From Incurvaria masculella (lineage: Eukaryota; Arthropoda; Insecta; Lepidoptera; Incurvariidae), in assembly GCA_946894095.1 (NCBI GenBank), contig OX335641.1:14588501-14652500 (forward strand): a DNA stretch of 64,000 bases. The letters run 5' to 3'. The position numbers and the translations under genes are program-made. Positions 22,432 to 32,293 of the stretch are shown in pieces (the stretch's first letter is position 1; every line of letters begins with the position of its first letter). The notes under the pieces are model-generated. The model was not told the DNA's origin and did not search any database. It saw only the letters and a list, made by a program, of their open reading frames with translations.

Positions 22432-22567
22432 TAGTGGAATAAACAATGGTCGAAGCGGCAATGAAAATTGTCCATCCAGTTCTCTGTAACCGTTATATAG
22501 GGTTATAAAGGGAAACGTCCTGGTATGGCACCTAATTCCTTTGGATATGTGGTATTTTGGGCTACCC
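22432..22567 (+). repeat. SINE fragment, 7656-8068 family
   Basis: 'ggtcgaagcggcaatgaaaa', 'ttgtccatccag', 'tcctggtatggcacctaatt' and 'gtggtattttgggct' match the central part and tail of the complete copy, inverted relative to it. Confidence 0.75.
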
Positions 22568-22599
22568 GTCCAATTCCACCAAGCCTAGTAAGTGAGGAA

Positions 22600-22740
22600 G
22601 GGTGCTTACATTTTTACAAGGGTCCAAAACACGAAGTGACCTGCATTATCAACGAAAATGACATTTCGCTGGAATTCGAACCCGCGGTCTTCGATAGAAG
22701 AGACCGAAGGGGTTAGCCTACACTACGCACCGGAAAAACT
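22600..22740 (-). repeat. tRNA-like SINE head with B box
   Basis: On the minus strand, GGTTCGAATTC at 22682-22672 is a textbook B box. Upstream at about 22720 lies 'gtagtgtaggctaac', a weak A-box candidate. The flanks resemble the family Z heads at 5031 and 23040, so it may be a diverged member. Confidence 0.5.
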
Positions 22741-22947
22741 ACGATTATTGATTGCGATGGTGATTCGAGTATTAAGTTTCCCTGTACATAAGTGCTTGGG
22801 GTGGTGAGGTTATGTGGGGCGTGTGTTGTGTCAGGGTAAGTGAGGGTGTGTGGGAATATATGAAGGTCAAGGGTAGGTGGAATGATCGATCTTGGAGGAT
22901 ATTACGCTAACAGCATAAGTATATTACGCTTTTTCACATAGTTTTAG

Positions 22948-23085
22948 TCTAATTGATTTGAGGTTATCCAACGAGATCTACATTGAAGTATTGTAATAAA
23001 ATTTTGAAAACAATCAGAAAACGTTTTTGATCTTGATATTCTTCGAAAGCAGAATTAGAACCTGCGACCTTTGAATTTGGATGGA
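22948..23085 (-). repeat. tRNA-derived SINE (family Z, copy 2)
   Basis: Body 'attgaagtattgtaat' and 'ttttgaaaacaatcag', with a B-box remnant in 'gaattagaacctgcgacc', match 4956-5105. It has an inverted partner at 23090-23168. Confidence 0.65.
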
Positions 23086-23089
23086 AACG

Positions 23090-23168
23090 TTTTTTTTATT
23101 ACTTTTAAAATGTGATTACAGTACTTCAACGTAGGTGTCGTTGGATAACTTTAAATCAATGAAACATG
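23090..23168 (+). repeat. inverted partner of family Z copy 2
   Basis: 'attacagtacttcaacgtag', 'tcgttggataact' and 'aaatcaatgaaa' are the inverse of 22948-23012 with about 20 percent mismatch. Together they form a foldback about 220 bp across. Confidence 0.65.
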
Positions 23169-23546
23169 GGTAATGCCGTATTTATAAAAATACACATATA
23201 CACAAATACACATAACATGGTTTCAGTCTTTTTAAAATTAAAGACTTAAAAGCAGTATCAAATATTCGAACATAATTAATTAATGTCAGTTCATTGTTTA
23301 ACCAATATTTCGCGTTTAAACTGACTTCAAAAAGAGGAGTAGGCTCTTAATTCGACGGCATGTTTGTTACATGATTATAACAATACCTTTATGACCCAGC
23401 ATTTGGGTCACTCCTCTTTCTGTGTGCCTAAAAACATTATTGGCTAAACGAGACATCCGTCATGCAGAACTCTATTGAACTAGCTCATATACTCATATAG
23501 AACTAGCCAACTCTACGCGGGATTATCTTTACATTCGTTCGTTTAG

Positions 23547-23730
23547 TTACGAGTTCGAGTAAAACAGACGAGCGGTATCTGTCAAATGTGCAAAGTCAGT
23601 AAGCACAAACACGAACTTCGAGTCCATTTGATCTTGCAACTTGAGTTTGTTCTCACGCGGGTAACTGTGCACATTTGACGGATTGGGCAATACCAAAACG
23701 GCTGCTCGTCCGTTTTACTCGAACTCGTAA
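23547..23730. mobile_element. TIR MITE of about 184 bp
   Basis: 27-bp terminal inverted repeats, 23547-23573 and 23704-23730, with one mismatch (ttacgagttcgagtaaaac). Further inside, 'tgtcaaatgtgca' and 'tgcacatttgac' also pair. Non-coding. Confidence 0.85.
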
Positions 23731-23810
23731 TTGCGAGTAAAACAGGTCGGTCCGGACCCAGTTCATAAGTCACAATATTTCTACATAGCAATCATTCCAA
23801 CCGTGACCAC

Positions 23811-23985
23811 TCGTCCGTCTGTCACAGGGCTGTATCTCATTAATCGTAATAGATAAGCGCTGAATTTTTCACAGAGTGTGTATTTATTATGCCGCTATAA
23901 CAACAAATAGGTAAAACTAAAAAAATATAAAAAATATTGTACGATGGTACGGAACCCTTCGTGTGCGAGTCCGACTTGCACTTGC
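23811..23985 (-). repeat. family X repeat, 3'-truncated (copy 4)
   Basis: Read on the minus strand it runs from 'gtgcaagtcggactcgcaca' through 'ttatagcggcataataaat' to 'ctgtgacagacggacg', where it ends in the tetranucleotide region. The terminal third is missing. Confidence 0.85.
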
Positions 23986-24672
23986 ATTCGATCAGTCGAA
24001 TGACGAGAGGAAAACTTTCCCTGTTCCGGAACGTCTAAATATGGACGCCATTTCTATTTGTAAGTAGTTACCCGTTCGAAACTTTCGCTATCCACCCGAC
24101 GCATGAGTAACCTAGGTATGTACCTTCTCGCCGCTTCGAAACTCTATTTGCAGAGATTACTGCAACTTGTTTGTATAATGCACACACGCTCATCTTATAC
24201 TGTCTGGCTAGATGGATACACGCCGCATTCATAATGTCTCATAAGCTTGTATCATCGGTCGTGTGGCGTGTCTGATCGCGTCAATTCCTCTAAAAAACAT
24301 TACGTGAGCTTGGTATTCGCTACATCGTCTTATTACGGGCTTACTCGTCGGAAGTTTTGGTAGATGTCCAAGGTGAATTTTTATATTAGAAATCGCACAT
24401 ATCAGAGGTGTAGATAGATGATAGAGCGCTATTAGGCCAATATAAGCATTATTCTTTCTTGTATCACACTGTGCTTGCATGCAATGCGATGCTTCTAGAT
24501 GACAGGTCTTATCTGACCTTTATAAAGATGTTCTACAATCTGGTCATGGTCTTGGCCGCGAAACTATGGAACCATCGACGTACCAAAGCAAATCAATGTA
24601 TGGAACACATACTTATTTATGATCCTGTGGTAGAGTTTGCTTCGCTACTCATTCTCCCTACATGTAGAAACT
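23986..24672. other. no gene seen
   Basis: Unique sequence with overlapping 83-codon frames on opposite strands (24229-24710), neither recognisable. Confidence 0.35.
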
Positions 24673-25054
24673 TTTATTTTTATTTTATGCAACCTGACAT
24701 GGATGGCTAATACCACACAACTACTGTTATGATATTAGCCCAATACAAAAAATCCCGAAAGAATTAGGTGCCATGCCAGGATTTTCATGACTGCATGGCT
24801 GCACGACTGGACGGAAAACACGGAAAAAAATCATTGCCGCTTCGACCAATATTCGACCATCCAATGCGATGGTACCAACCCGGGCGGGCTTAAGCTATAC
24901 CGCCTACATGGGCTCCGAACCATGGAGCAGCCCGCATTCGTGACGAATGCACTTATCTAACTCAGAATGAGAAAGAAAGTGGTGCATGCGAGGATTTAAA
25001 CCCAGACCTCTGGTATACTAGTCAAGTACCTGCGCCACTAGTCTACGAGCCGCT
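24673..25054 (-). mobile_element. tRNA-derived SINE, nearly complete copy
   Basis: Same family and orientation as 7656-8068. A short T-rich tail side at 24673 and the A-box side ('cgccactagtctacgagcc') at the right end are present. It has small deletions in the middle and a mutated B box ('gatttaaacccag'). Confidence 0.8.
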
Positions 25055-25969
25055 GTAATTAAACCTAATTGTATTCACTTAATCTTATTTCAGTTAACTA
25101 ATCTATTAACCTAACAATTTTGCACCATTTTCGGCAACAGAATGTTTTCAATTTCGCCAGCATTCGTGTCTCCCGTACCACCTCAACGTCTCGCTTATAA
25201 TCGCAGAGGTAATAGTAAAAATAATAACCAGCTTATGGAAATAACCAGCTTAGTAAAATAACCAACAACACCATTTTAAATGCTTAACGCGGCAAAGAGT
25301 TAAAATGCTCCTAACCTCGAACATTTTAATGAGTTAGTATCAAAAATAGTTGCAAAGTTTTGAGAAGTTTGGCTTAAAATGACATTAATTAGTGAACTAG
25401 TTTACCTAATTTTATGGACGACGCCGTATTGCAAACATTATCGAATCTGCATCAAAAACTGATTTTATATCATTATTTATTCTTGGTGTAGATATTATCA
25501 GAAAACATCCGAAGGCTGCAGACGAGGCTGCAGGTAAACGTGAACAGTAAATAGGTAAACATGTTTGAAAGTACGAGTACTTATTTCGTTTTTATTAAAA
25601 TGTTGGATTCGATTCGATGAAAAACTTCAAGCTCTTAGTTATAAAACTACATATCTTACCAGAGAGCTAATAGTAAACGAAAATGTTAGTTCAGACCGCT
25701 ATTAAACGTAGGTACTTCTATAATAATGTTGGGCAGCTGTCTGCTTATCACAGCTTTGAAATGCAGAGCCACTTATGAAAAAATCGAGAAAGCTATCAAA
25801 ATCCCAGCCGGTCATTGCAAACGACATAATTTAGTTTATTTAGTCCAGTGGCCTGGCGCAAGGCCTAGGCATGATTGGGTGTTTGATGGGTGACCGTTCG
25901 ACCGCTAGAATCCAAATCGCGGTCACCTGGCCACACAGAACTACAGGTCCCGTTTCTTGGTACAGCTAG
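25055..25969. other. no gene seen
   Basis: AT-rich unique sequence. A duplicated 'ggctgcag' pair near 25513-25531 is the only local structure. Confidence 0.4.
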
Positions 25970-26152
25970 AACCTTCTAACAGGAGTAGGCGGATCCAAGC
26001 GGGATGAACCGCCTGGGTTCGTACCAGAATTAAATAAAAGATGGTAGAGGCGGCAATAAATATTTTACGTGTTTTGCGAAGCTGTGTACTAAGTATGAGG
26101 AAAGTCCTGGCATGGCACCTAGTTTTCATGTGGTGTGATGGGCTCATATGAT
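25970..26152 (+). repeat. SINE fragment, 7656-8068 family
   Basis: 'cgcctgggttcgtaccagaa', 'agatggtagaggcggcaata' and 'tcctggcatggcacctagtt' match the body of the SINE, opposite in orientation to the complete copies. Confidence 0.7.
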
Positions 26153-26560
26153 TAAGAAACACACTTATATGGTTATGAAATTCTAATTTGTTGAATATTT
26201 TTCTGACTAATTCAGCATCGGGAATGACGACTTTAATTATTTAACTAAGTTAACATCAATTGTAATAGTAATTTTAAAATCACTGAATTAAAATCTCTAT
26301 TATTCTTAGTATTATTAATGTTGAAAATGTGTAGCATGTACCAAACGTGTTATTTTAGGTTATCTCCTACAATACAAACTTAGTTTAGTTTAGGAGATAA
26401 CATATATTATGTAAAACCTTGTACTTTTTATGAACAAAATAAATAAATAAAAAATAAACTTTCACATTTTCTTCTATTACTAAATTTTAATTAATAGTAT
26501 CTCCATCCTCGGCACATTTTTTCAATAATAATATTATTATATTTTTCTCAACTTTCTCAG
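26153..26560. other. no gene seen
   Basis: AT-rich. 'gttatctccta' and 'taggagataac' (26357-26402) form an 11-bp inverted pair. Confidence 0.4.
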
Positions 26561-26667
26561 GGGCTACGAAAAACCATGTTGGTCGGCCATTTGCTTCTTC
26601 ACATTGTTTTTAAATAGCCCCAGATCATACTTCTGGGCAAATTTCACAGATTCCAGACCCTCTAGGC
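26561..26667 (-). pseudogene. Jockey-type LINE, RT C-terminal end (part 2, split by hAT)
   Basis: On the minus strand this is the very 3' end of the reverse transcriptase frame (FK-N-V-K segment, then the 'atggtttttcgtagcccc' tail). It aligns by eye with the same region of the LINE at 42285-43345. The coding sequence is interrupted at 26667 by the hAT-type insertion and resumes at 27198. Confidence 0.7.
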
Positions 26668-27197
26668 CAGTGGTTCTTAACCGATGGTCCGCGGACCAAA
26701 AGTTTAATGTATTTTTTGTTTTGCGACCTGACATGGATGGTTAATACAACACAACTACCGTTATGATATTAGCCCAATACACCACATTCCCAAAGGAATT
26801 AGGTGCCATGCCAGGACCTTCCCTTTATGAGCACGGCTACATTAAACTGGATGGAAAACATGGACAATTTTTCACTGCCGCTTCGACCATCTTTTCATGC
26901 AATGCGATGGTACCAACCCGGGCGGGCTTAAATCCTGCCACCTAGTAGGAGAAGGGGACCTACAGTTTTACATGGATTCCGAACCATGAGCAGCTCGCAT
27001 TCGTGACGAAATGCACTTATCGAACTCGGAAAGAGAAATACAGTGGTTCATGTCGCAATTGAACCCAGGCCTCTGGTACGCGGGCCACTAGGCTACGAGC
27101 CACTCATTTTATATACCTCTAAACATTTGTGGTCCATGATAAGAGATACATTTTGTGAAATGTTCCCCCCTCATGACTAAAATGTTAGGAACCACTG
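26668..27197. mobile_element. hAT-type MITE with 8-bp target duplication
   Basis: Ends are cagtggttcttaacc and the inverse of ggaaccactg, the classic hAT terminus. Flanks are identical 8-mers, ctctaggc (26660-26667 and 27198-27205). The element itself is only about 135 bp; the remaining roughly 395 bp is a SINE inserted into it. No transposase is encoded. Confidence 0.9.
26711..27104 (-). mobile_element. tRNA-derived SINE nested in hAT MITE
   Basis: Third near-complete copy of the 7656 family. The B box is readable ('gcaattgaacccagg' on plus) and a short T-rich tail lies at the left. A small deletion has removed part of the head near 27080. It lies wholly inside the hAT element, so it is the youngest layer of the nest. 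Confidence 0.85.
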
Positions 27198-27473
27198 CTC
27201 TAGGCAAAGGATCCAAAGGGTCGGCTGGTTCATATAGGGGGAATGTGGACAATATACGAATGCATTCCCTTTCGGCAGCGCTTCGAGCGATCGTAGAATG
27301 GGGACGGAGAAGAGTTTTCCTCTTGAATATCCACAGAAAACCTGGAATATACTGTTGCTAACATTGTAAAACGAAGAGATTCGCTGTCGCGCCTTCGTGT
27401 TGCGATATAGCAACCCGATGGAGCAGATTCGACAGTGCTGCCAGTTGCGGTATCGCGGCTTCAAGGCGTCCCT
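27198..27473 (-). pseudogene. Jockey-type LINE, RT C-terminal region (part 1)
   Basis: On the minus strand this runs into the part at 26561-26667 once the hAT element is removed. The order of short blocks ('gcggcttcaagg ... gttgctatatcgcaacac ... ccagccgacc') matches the C-terminal region of a non-LTR reverse transcriptase of the kind at 42285. It carries stops and is dead. It contains no catalytic motif, so clade assignment rests on similarity to the other copy. Confidence 0.55.
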
Positions 27474-27504
27474 TCGAATATACCTTGAAAATACGCAAAA
27501 AAAT

Positions 27505-27722
27505 TAACAAAAAAGTTACCGACTTTTTTTACCGACGCAATTTTTGTAGTTATTTTTTGAACTTAACCAAATTAAAATGGGACCACTTGGGAAGCACAAG
27601 CTTTCATTTAAAAAAGTAATCATCAAAATCGGTTCATCCAGGCAAAAGTTATGAGGTAACAAACATAAAAAAAACATACAGACGAATTGAGAACCTCCTC
27701 CTTTTTTGAAGTCAGTTAAAAA
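27505..27722. repeat. dispersed repeat ending in the GGAGGAGG motif
   Basis: Contains 'caaaagttatgaggtaacaa', 'aaacatacagacgaattgag' and ends 'ctccttttttgaagtcagtt'. I recognise this as a common lepidopteran 3' end. The terminal motif recurs at 28229-28258 and 61786-61811, and loosely at 23322. Confidence 0.65.
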
Positions 27723-27889
27723 TACATATTCATAGCCGAAAAAGCAGTCCTTAAAAAACTGTAACCCGACTACTAAAACGTAAGAAACAACGTAGATGCC
27801 TATGTTAGCCGGGCCATAATAACGAATCGATTGATACCTTAGAATGTAATATGTGTGTATGTATAATCGACCGTGAAGCAAGGACACAT

Positions 27890-28052
27890 TAAAAAGAGCC
27901 CAATAAATAAATACACTTGAAAAAAATAACCCTTCTTCTTGCGCAGTCGTGCAAAAATAACTACTTTATGAATATATTGAACGGCTGGACCCGAACCAGC
28001 AAAATATTCTATTCGCGGGTATTGCGTCTACTAATTTCGCCACCTGCTATAC
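27890..28052 (-). repeat. tRNA-Leu-like SINE (family W, copy 1, head side)
   Basis: On the minus strand from 28050: 'aggtggcgaaattagtagac' (D-arm with A box), then a perfect T-arm GCTGG-TTCGGGT-CCAGC (B box) near 27985, as in tRNA-Leu. The order and the 'attcataaagtag' that follows match the plus-strand copy at 50594-50775. The mariner at 28053 cuts this copy; the other side resumes at 28835. Confidence 0.75.
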
Positions 28053-28834
28053 ACTATGATCAATAAGTTCCGGGAATTTGTAGTTTGAATTTAAAACGCT
28101 TTACCGATTCGAATATTTTTTTTTCTCAGGTTGGTACACCTTTTCCTGACACTCCTGCCAAATGCCAAATATGGGGACTCTGCTCTCTCAAAAACAAGAG
28201 TATACGAGTGGTATTCGTCGTTCAATAACCTCCTCCTTTTTTGAAGTCGGTTAAAAATGGTCTCAAAGAAGTTGACGATGCACCTCGTCGTGGACGCCCA
28301 TCAACATCAACTACCGATGATAACGTCGAAAAAGTTCAAGAAATCGTACTCGAAAATCGTCAAACAGTCAATAAGGAGTACTTCCTGGCCGTAATTAAGC
28401 GTTTGAGAGATGCTGTGCGTAGAAAACGACCGGAATTGTAGCAAAACAACTCATGGATCTTGCACCATGACAATGCTCCGTCTCACAAAGCGCGCATCGT
28501 GACCGATTATTTGACTAAACATATTGTAAATACAATCCAACAGGCACCGTATTCTCCGGATACGGCACCATGTGACTTTTTCCTGTTCTCAAAACTTAAA
28601 TTACCCCTTCGTGGAAAGAGATTTTCGAGCATCGATGAAATAAAAGAAAATGCGACGAAGGCATTGAAAGCCATTCCTTTACCGGACTATCAAAAGTGTA
28701 TGGAAGAATGGGTTAAGCGTTGGCGTATGTGCATCGCTTCAGACGGTTGTTATTTTGAAGGTGATAAAATAAATGTATCCGAAAATTAACTCATTTTTTT
28801 TATTTATTAATTCCCGGAACTTTTTGATCATAGT
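28053..28834 (+). mobile_element. mariner element, internally deleted
   Basis: Terminal inverted repeats of 26 bp, 28053-28078 and 28809-28834, with one mismatch (actatgatcaataagttccg). Family elements are about 1.3 kb; this one is 782 bp. Insertion was at a TA within a 'tatac' in family W; the exact boundary is ambiguous by a few bases because 'tatac' occurs on both sides. Confidence 0.92.
28155..28789 (+). pseudogene. mariner transposase, defective
   Basis: Cut-and-paste transposase remnant. An N-terminal segment (GDSALSKTRVYEWYSSF, about 28171-28224) is followed by a 28-bp foreign insertion with a stop, then NGLKEVDDAPRRGRPSTS with the linker motif GRPSTS. The frame then jumps from ENRQTV directly to NKEYFLAV, which in intact relatives lies well downstream, so the segment with the first catalytic Asp (TGDE) is missing. 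A TAG at 28439 replaces the expected Trp codon after RRKRPEL. Downstream and in the same frame are the second and third catalytic Asp (HHDNAPSH and APCDFFLF), separated by 34 residues as in DD34D mariners. It cannot encode an active transposase. Confidence 0.92.
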
Positions 28835-28917
28835 ATGTATACCCATAATTTGTAATTATCCTACAGTCCCCCCTCCCGTAATGAATGCCTCCTACTAACA
28901 CAGTGTTTAAGATTATG
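28835..28917 (-). repeat. family W, other side of the mariner
   Basis: 'tgaatgcctcctactaacac' and 'agtgtttaagattat' match the inverse of 50594-50670, confirming that the mariner sits inside a family W copy. Confidence 0.75.
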
Positions 28918-29995
28918 CCTACATACATTTATTTGAAATATACGTAACTAAGTAATATGGATGTGGGTTAAGGCGACGCACGCGTACCTACATACATTAC
29001 TTGTAACTGCAGAGTCTAATGGTCCTGTCATTCTTGTCTCGCACAAGCTAACCTGACACCTCCGTTACTCGCGGGTTACCCGTGTTAGACGTCAAACTCA
29101 GTCGCTCCGTAGGAATTTACAGATGTAGTAATTCTACGAAAATGGGACACGTGGAATGCGTGAATGTATTTCAGTGAGCACAAAATGACGATGAGTTCAA
29201 TATCCTCCCTCTCCAACTAAATTCCGTGAAAATGTTGCAATGAAATCTAATTAGACATACATTTATTAAGAGTGACTTTGTCGGTGTTATTTTGGTTAAC
29301 GGCCCAGCTGCCGAACCAGGTTTTATGAAATTTGGCACACATAATAATTCAAATTGTATAAGAAAAGGGACATTGTAAGGGACCCAAGCAAGAACGTTAA
29401 AAAGGAATGGACCCGAACCACGCCTGCCAGCCGTATTGCCGAGTATTTGCCTAAGGAGGAAAACTCCATGCAACGAGCCCATAGTTAAGTCGACGACGCG
29501 CGCGACTCGCTGTGATATAATACGAAAGTTATTTGTATATATTCATGAAAAAACCATAGAACTATGAAGAATATGAAGCACTACAAAGCTATCTTATCAT
29601 CTGTGAAGGTTTCAATCAGTTATTTTCCGTGTTTCTTTGGAAATCCGGTATAAGCCAGTTCATTAAAGAAACTATTTAGAAATGGCGGCTTGTACTTGTC
29701 CAACGGACGGTACGGTCGGCATATTATTGTTACAAAGTATGCATTTATGTTTTAAGATGTTTGTAATATTTCACGATACAACAATAAATCAATGAAATTA
29801 AACATAAATACATACCACATTCCTTGCAATAAGCGACGTACCTATTTAGTACGAAAAAGTATATTTAATTATAATGTTAATTCGTTCAAGAGGTAGGAAA
29901 AGGTAAATAAAACTGTAGGTCGTTTAAATGTACTTATTTATGTATTAAAATGAATGATTGCATTCCAGAAGATTCATCTGAACCAAGTTCTTAAC
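28918..29995. other. no gene seen
   Basis: Unique sequence. A minus-strand frame of 103 codons at 29171-29482 has no recognisable motif. 'atgaaatttggcacacat' near 29325 is a phrase common in insect repeats. Confidence 0.35.
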
Positions 29996-30385
29996 TTAAG
30001 GTGGGCCCGTAAGCATCAGAAAATTACGCTCCCCATACAAACGTAGTTTACTAATCATTTGAAAACCACTGTTCCAATTTCCTTGATATTTGGGACTTAA
30101 TATCTGGGCAACAAATATCTATGTCTGCACATGTTTGTTTTTCCGAAAAATGTATCCTGAATGAAACAGAAAAAAGAAAATTGGTATGAAGATTTAATTT
30201 TGCCTGTTATTTGACTTGCTTTAGATTTTTCAGCAAAACAAAAACGTGCAGACACAGATATTATATTTCACAGATATTGTTTGTAGAATATTAGATACCA
30301 AATATCAAGCAAATCGGAACAGTGTTTTTCAAATGATTAGTAAACTACGTTTGTATATGGAACATAGCTTTGAGCCCCTGTGTGT
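29996..30385. mobile_element. foldback MITE (family V, copy 2)
   Basis: Left end TTAA at 29996-29999, then 'ggtgggcccgtaagcatcag'; arms share 'catacaaacgtagtttacta' and 'caaatatc...tctgcac' with copy 1. The right end is diverged and lacks TTAA. The 124-codon plus frame at 30246 crosses the right arm and is not a gene. Confidence 0.8.
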
Positions 30386-31261
30386 TTTTATTGTTTGGAA
30401 ATATCTATTTTCAGTGAAAAGGATCACTCCTCTCACGGATTTTGATAAAAACGAAAAATGCATTATTAGATTTTTGATTTTCGAATCTGTCTCTTTGATT
30501 TGCGAATCGAACTCGTTGATTTTGAAAAAATACCTGTATTATTGCGCCAGTCAATATTGTCGCTTACAAGGAACAAATCCTATAAGTAATGTTATGCAAC
30601 AAACTAAAGAAAAGTTTTGACTTTTAATAAACTGATTAAAATGTTCCAGTATTCATACATTACCCGCATCCAGAATATAAACATACAGACGTAGATTTTG
30701 ACAAAATATTTTAAAACCCAAAATTTCATAAGCATAGTTAAACATTAAGAGCATGTAAACAGTTATCACCTATAGTTATATGATAGGATAACGACTATCT
30801 TGAACACAATTTCTCGGGCGACACTCCAAAGTATCTTCCGGCGGTTTTTAGAAGTCATAGTTCTGTTCAGTTCAACCAGTGAAACACTATACCGACCTAA
30901 CAACGCAATTGAGTACATATCACTACGCGCTTTGTAAACTGTCGTTTTGCATTCGGTACCGCACTGTATGAGTATAGATAGCGATATAGTGGAAGCGAGA
31001 TAGCATGCGATTCGCAAGTACAAGCCGCCATTTCTATATAGTTTCTTTATTGAACCAGGATATAATAACGATTTTGGCGACTTAAGTATTGTAACCCAAA
31101 CTTTTTAATTTTGCGCAAGTAAAGTTTTGAACAACAAATAATGTGTAGGTTTGCTTACATTTGTATAAAAAGATTGGAATGTGAGATTTAATTGCGAATT
31201 CGGCCACCACCATGGGGTTTAGAAACCATAAAAAACGGAACGTCATTTCTCTATTTACCAG
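30386..31261. other. no gene seen
   Basis: AT-rich. The minus-strand 85-codon frame at 30766-31023 is unrecognised. Confidence 0.35.
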
Positions 31262-31402
31262 GTGGTAGAGTAAGCTGGCACCATCGCCTCGGATTAGAAA
31301 TGGTTGAAGCGGCAATAGAGAATTGTCCGTATTTTCCCTTCAGTTTAAGCCGTACGAGAAGGATATGGCATGGCACCTAGTTCCTTCTTGAATGCGGTGT
31401 GT
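31262..31402 (+). repeat. SINE fragment, 7656-8068 family
   Basis: 'ggttgaagcggcaatagaga', 'attgtccgtattttccc' and 'ggcatggcacctagttcctt' match the SINE body. Confidence 0.75.
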
Positions 31403-31974
31403 TAAAAAAAAACTTGGCGTACTTCGACTCATACATAATAGAAGTGTGGGAAGGACCAGTCCATGAAACTGCTGGAATTGCATTGATCCCATAGAACATG
31501 CATCCAATCTACTAACATGATGCACATGACTATTTTTAATTTTGTCATATGTTTTATTCGAGTAACCAATAAAAGTGAGTGTAATTTAGATATTTTCGGA
31601 GAAGCTGTAAGTAAACATATTTTTATGAGATGTTCACAGTTGGCGTTCGCCGTACAATATATAATGTCATTACGTAATCATGCAAATATTTCCTACGAAT
31701 AAAGCGCTTTTTTGACCTCTTCGACCAATACAAAATTTCTTGTAAACAACACCTAAGGGCTTTTTCTTACATCTACTGATTAGCTTATAAGCATTGACTT
31801 AGCCCCGGTTGCACGAAGAGACGGCCGAGTTAATCAATGTTCAAACGCGTCACTTTTAGTGAACCGCATAGAGTTCCTTCCATACTGTCCACACAAAGTG
31901 ACGTGTTTGATCATACTTTGACGTCGATTTTGATTTTTTGTACGTTCGTGCACTCGGCCCTTAGGCTGGAGAGC
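31403..31974. other. no gene; one family M arm
   Basis: Contains a probable single arm of family M at 31745-31805 ('acctaagggctttttcttac', 'tactgattagctta'). Otherwise unique. Confidence 0.45.
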
Positions 31975-32095
31975 AGCGTCTCTTTTACGATTATTTTAGA
32001 TCTATCTTCTTTCTTCTTCGGGTGAAAAATAAAGAAGGATACATAATAACCATAACCATACCAATAACCAGAGAGTGCACCTCCACCTTAAAGGT
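31975..32095. repeat. dispersed repeat Q (copy 1)
   Basis: 'ttagatctatcttctttctt', 'gggtgaaaaataaagaagga' and 'gtgcacctccaccttaaa' are found in the same order at 53500-53602. Confidence 0.6.
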
Positions 32096-32122
32096 ATTTC
32101 TTATCATATAACAATCAATATC

Positions 32123-32293
32123 AGTGCACTGAGAAAAAAGTAGGCTGACAAAGTGACAAAAATCACGTTGTCAGAAAAAAATTGTTGAAGCATCAAAATA
32201 AGTTGTTACTATAACAAACCCATGCATGAAAACAAATCCATGCGGCGGCTAGAAGCAAAGCGAAGGAAAGTGGGTTCCGATTTATAATTAAAA
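32123..32293. mobile_element. left arm of a foldback element split by a LINE
   Basis: 'gtgcactgagaaaaaagtag' here is the inverse of 'tttttttctcagtgtg' at about 34305-34320, and inner 'gttgttactataacaaa' (near 32202) the inverse of 'tttgttactgtaacaac' (34108-34124). The LINE lies between the two arms. Confidence 0.45.

Noticed and set aside
30246..30620. 124-codon plus frame
   Set aside because: It crosses the right arm of a foldback MITE and has no motif.
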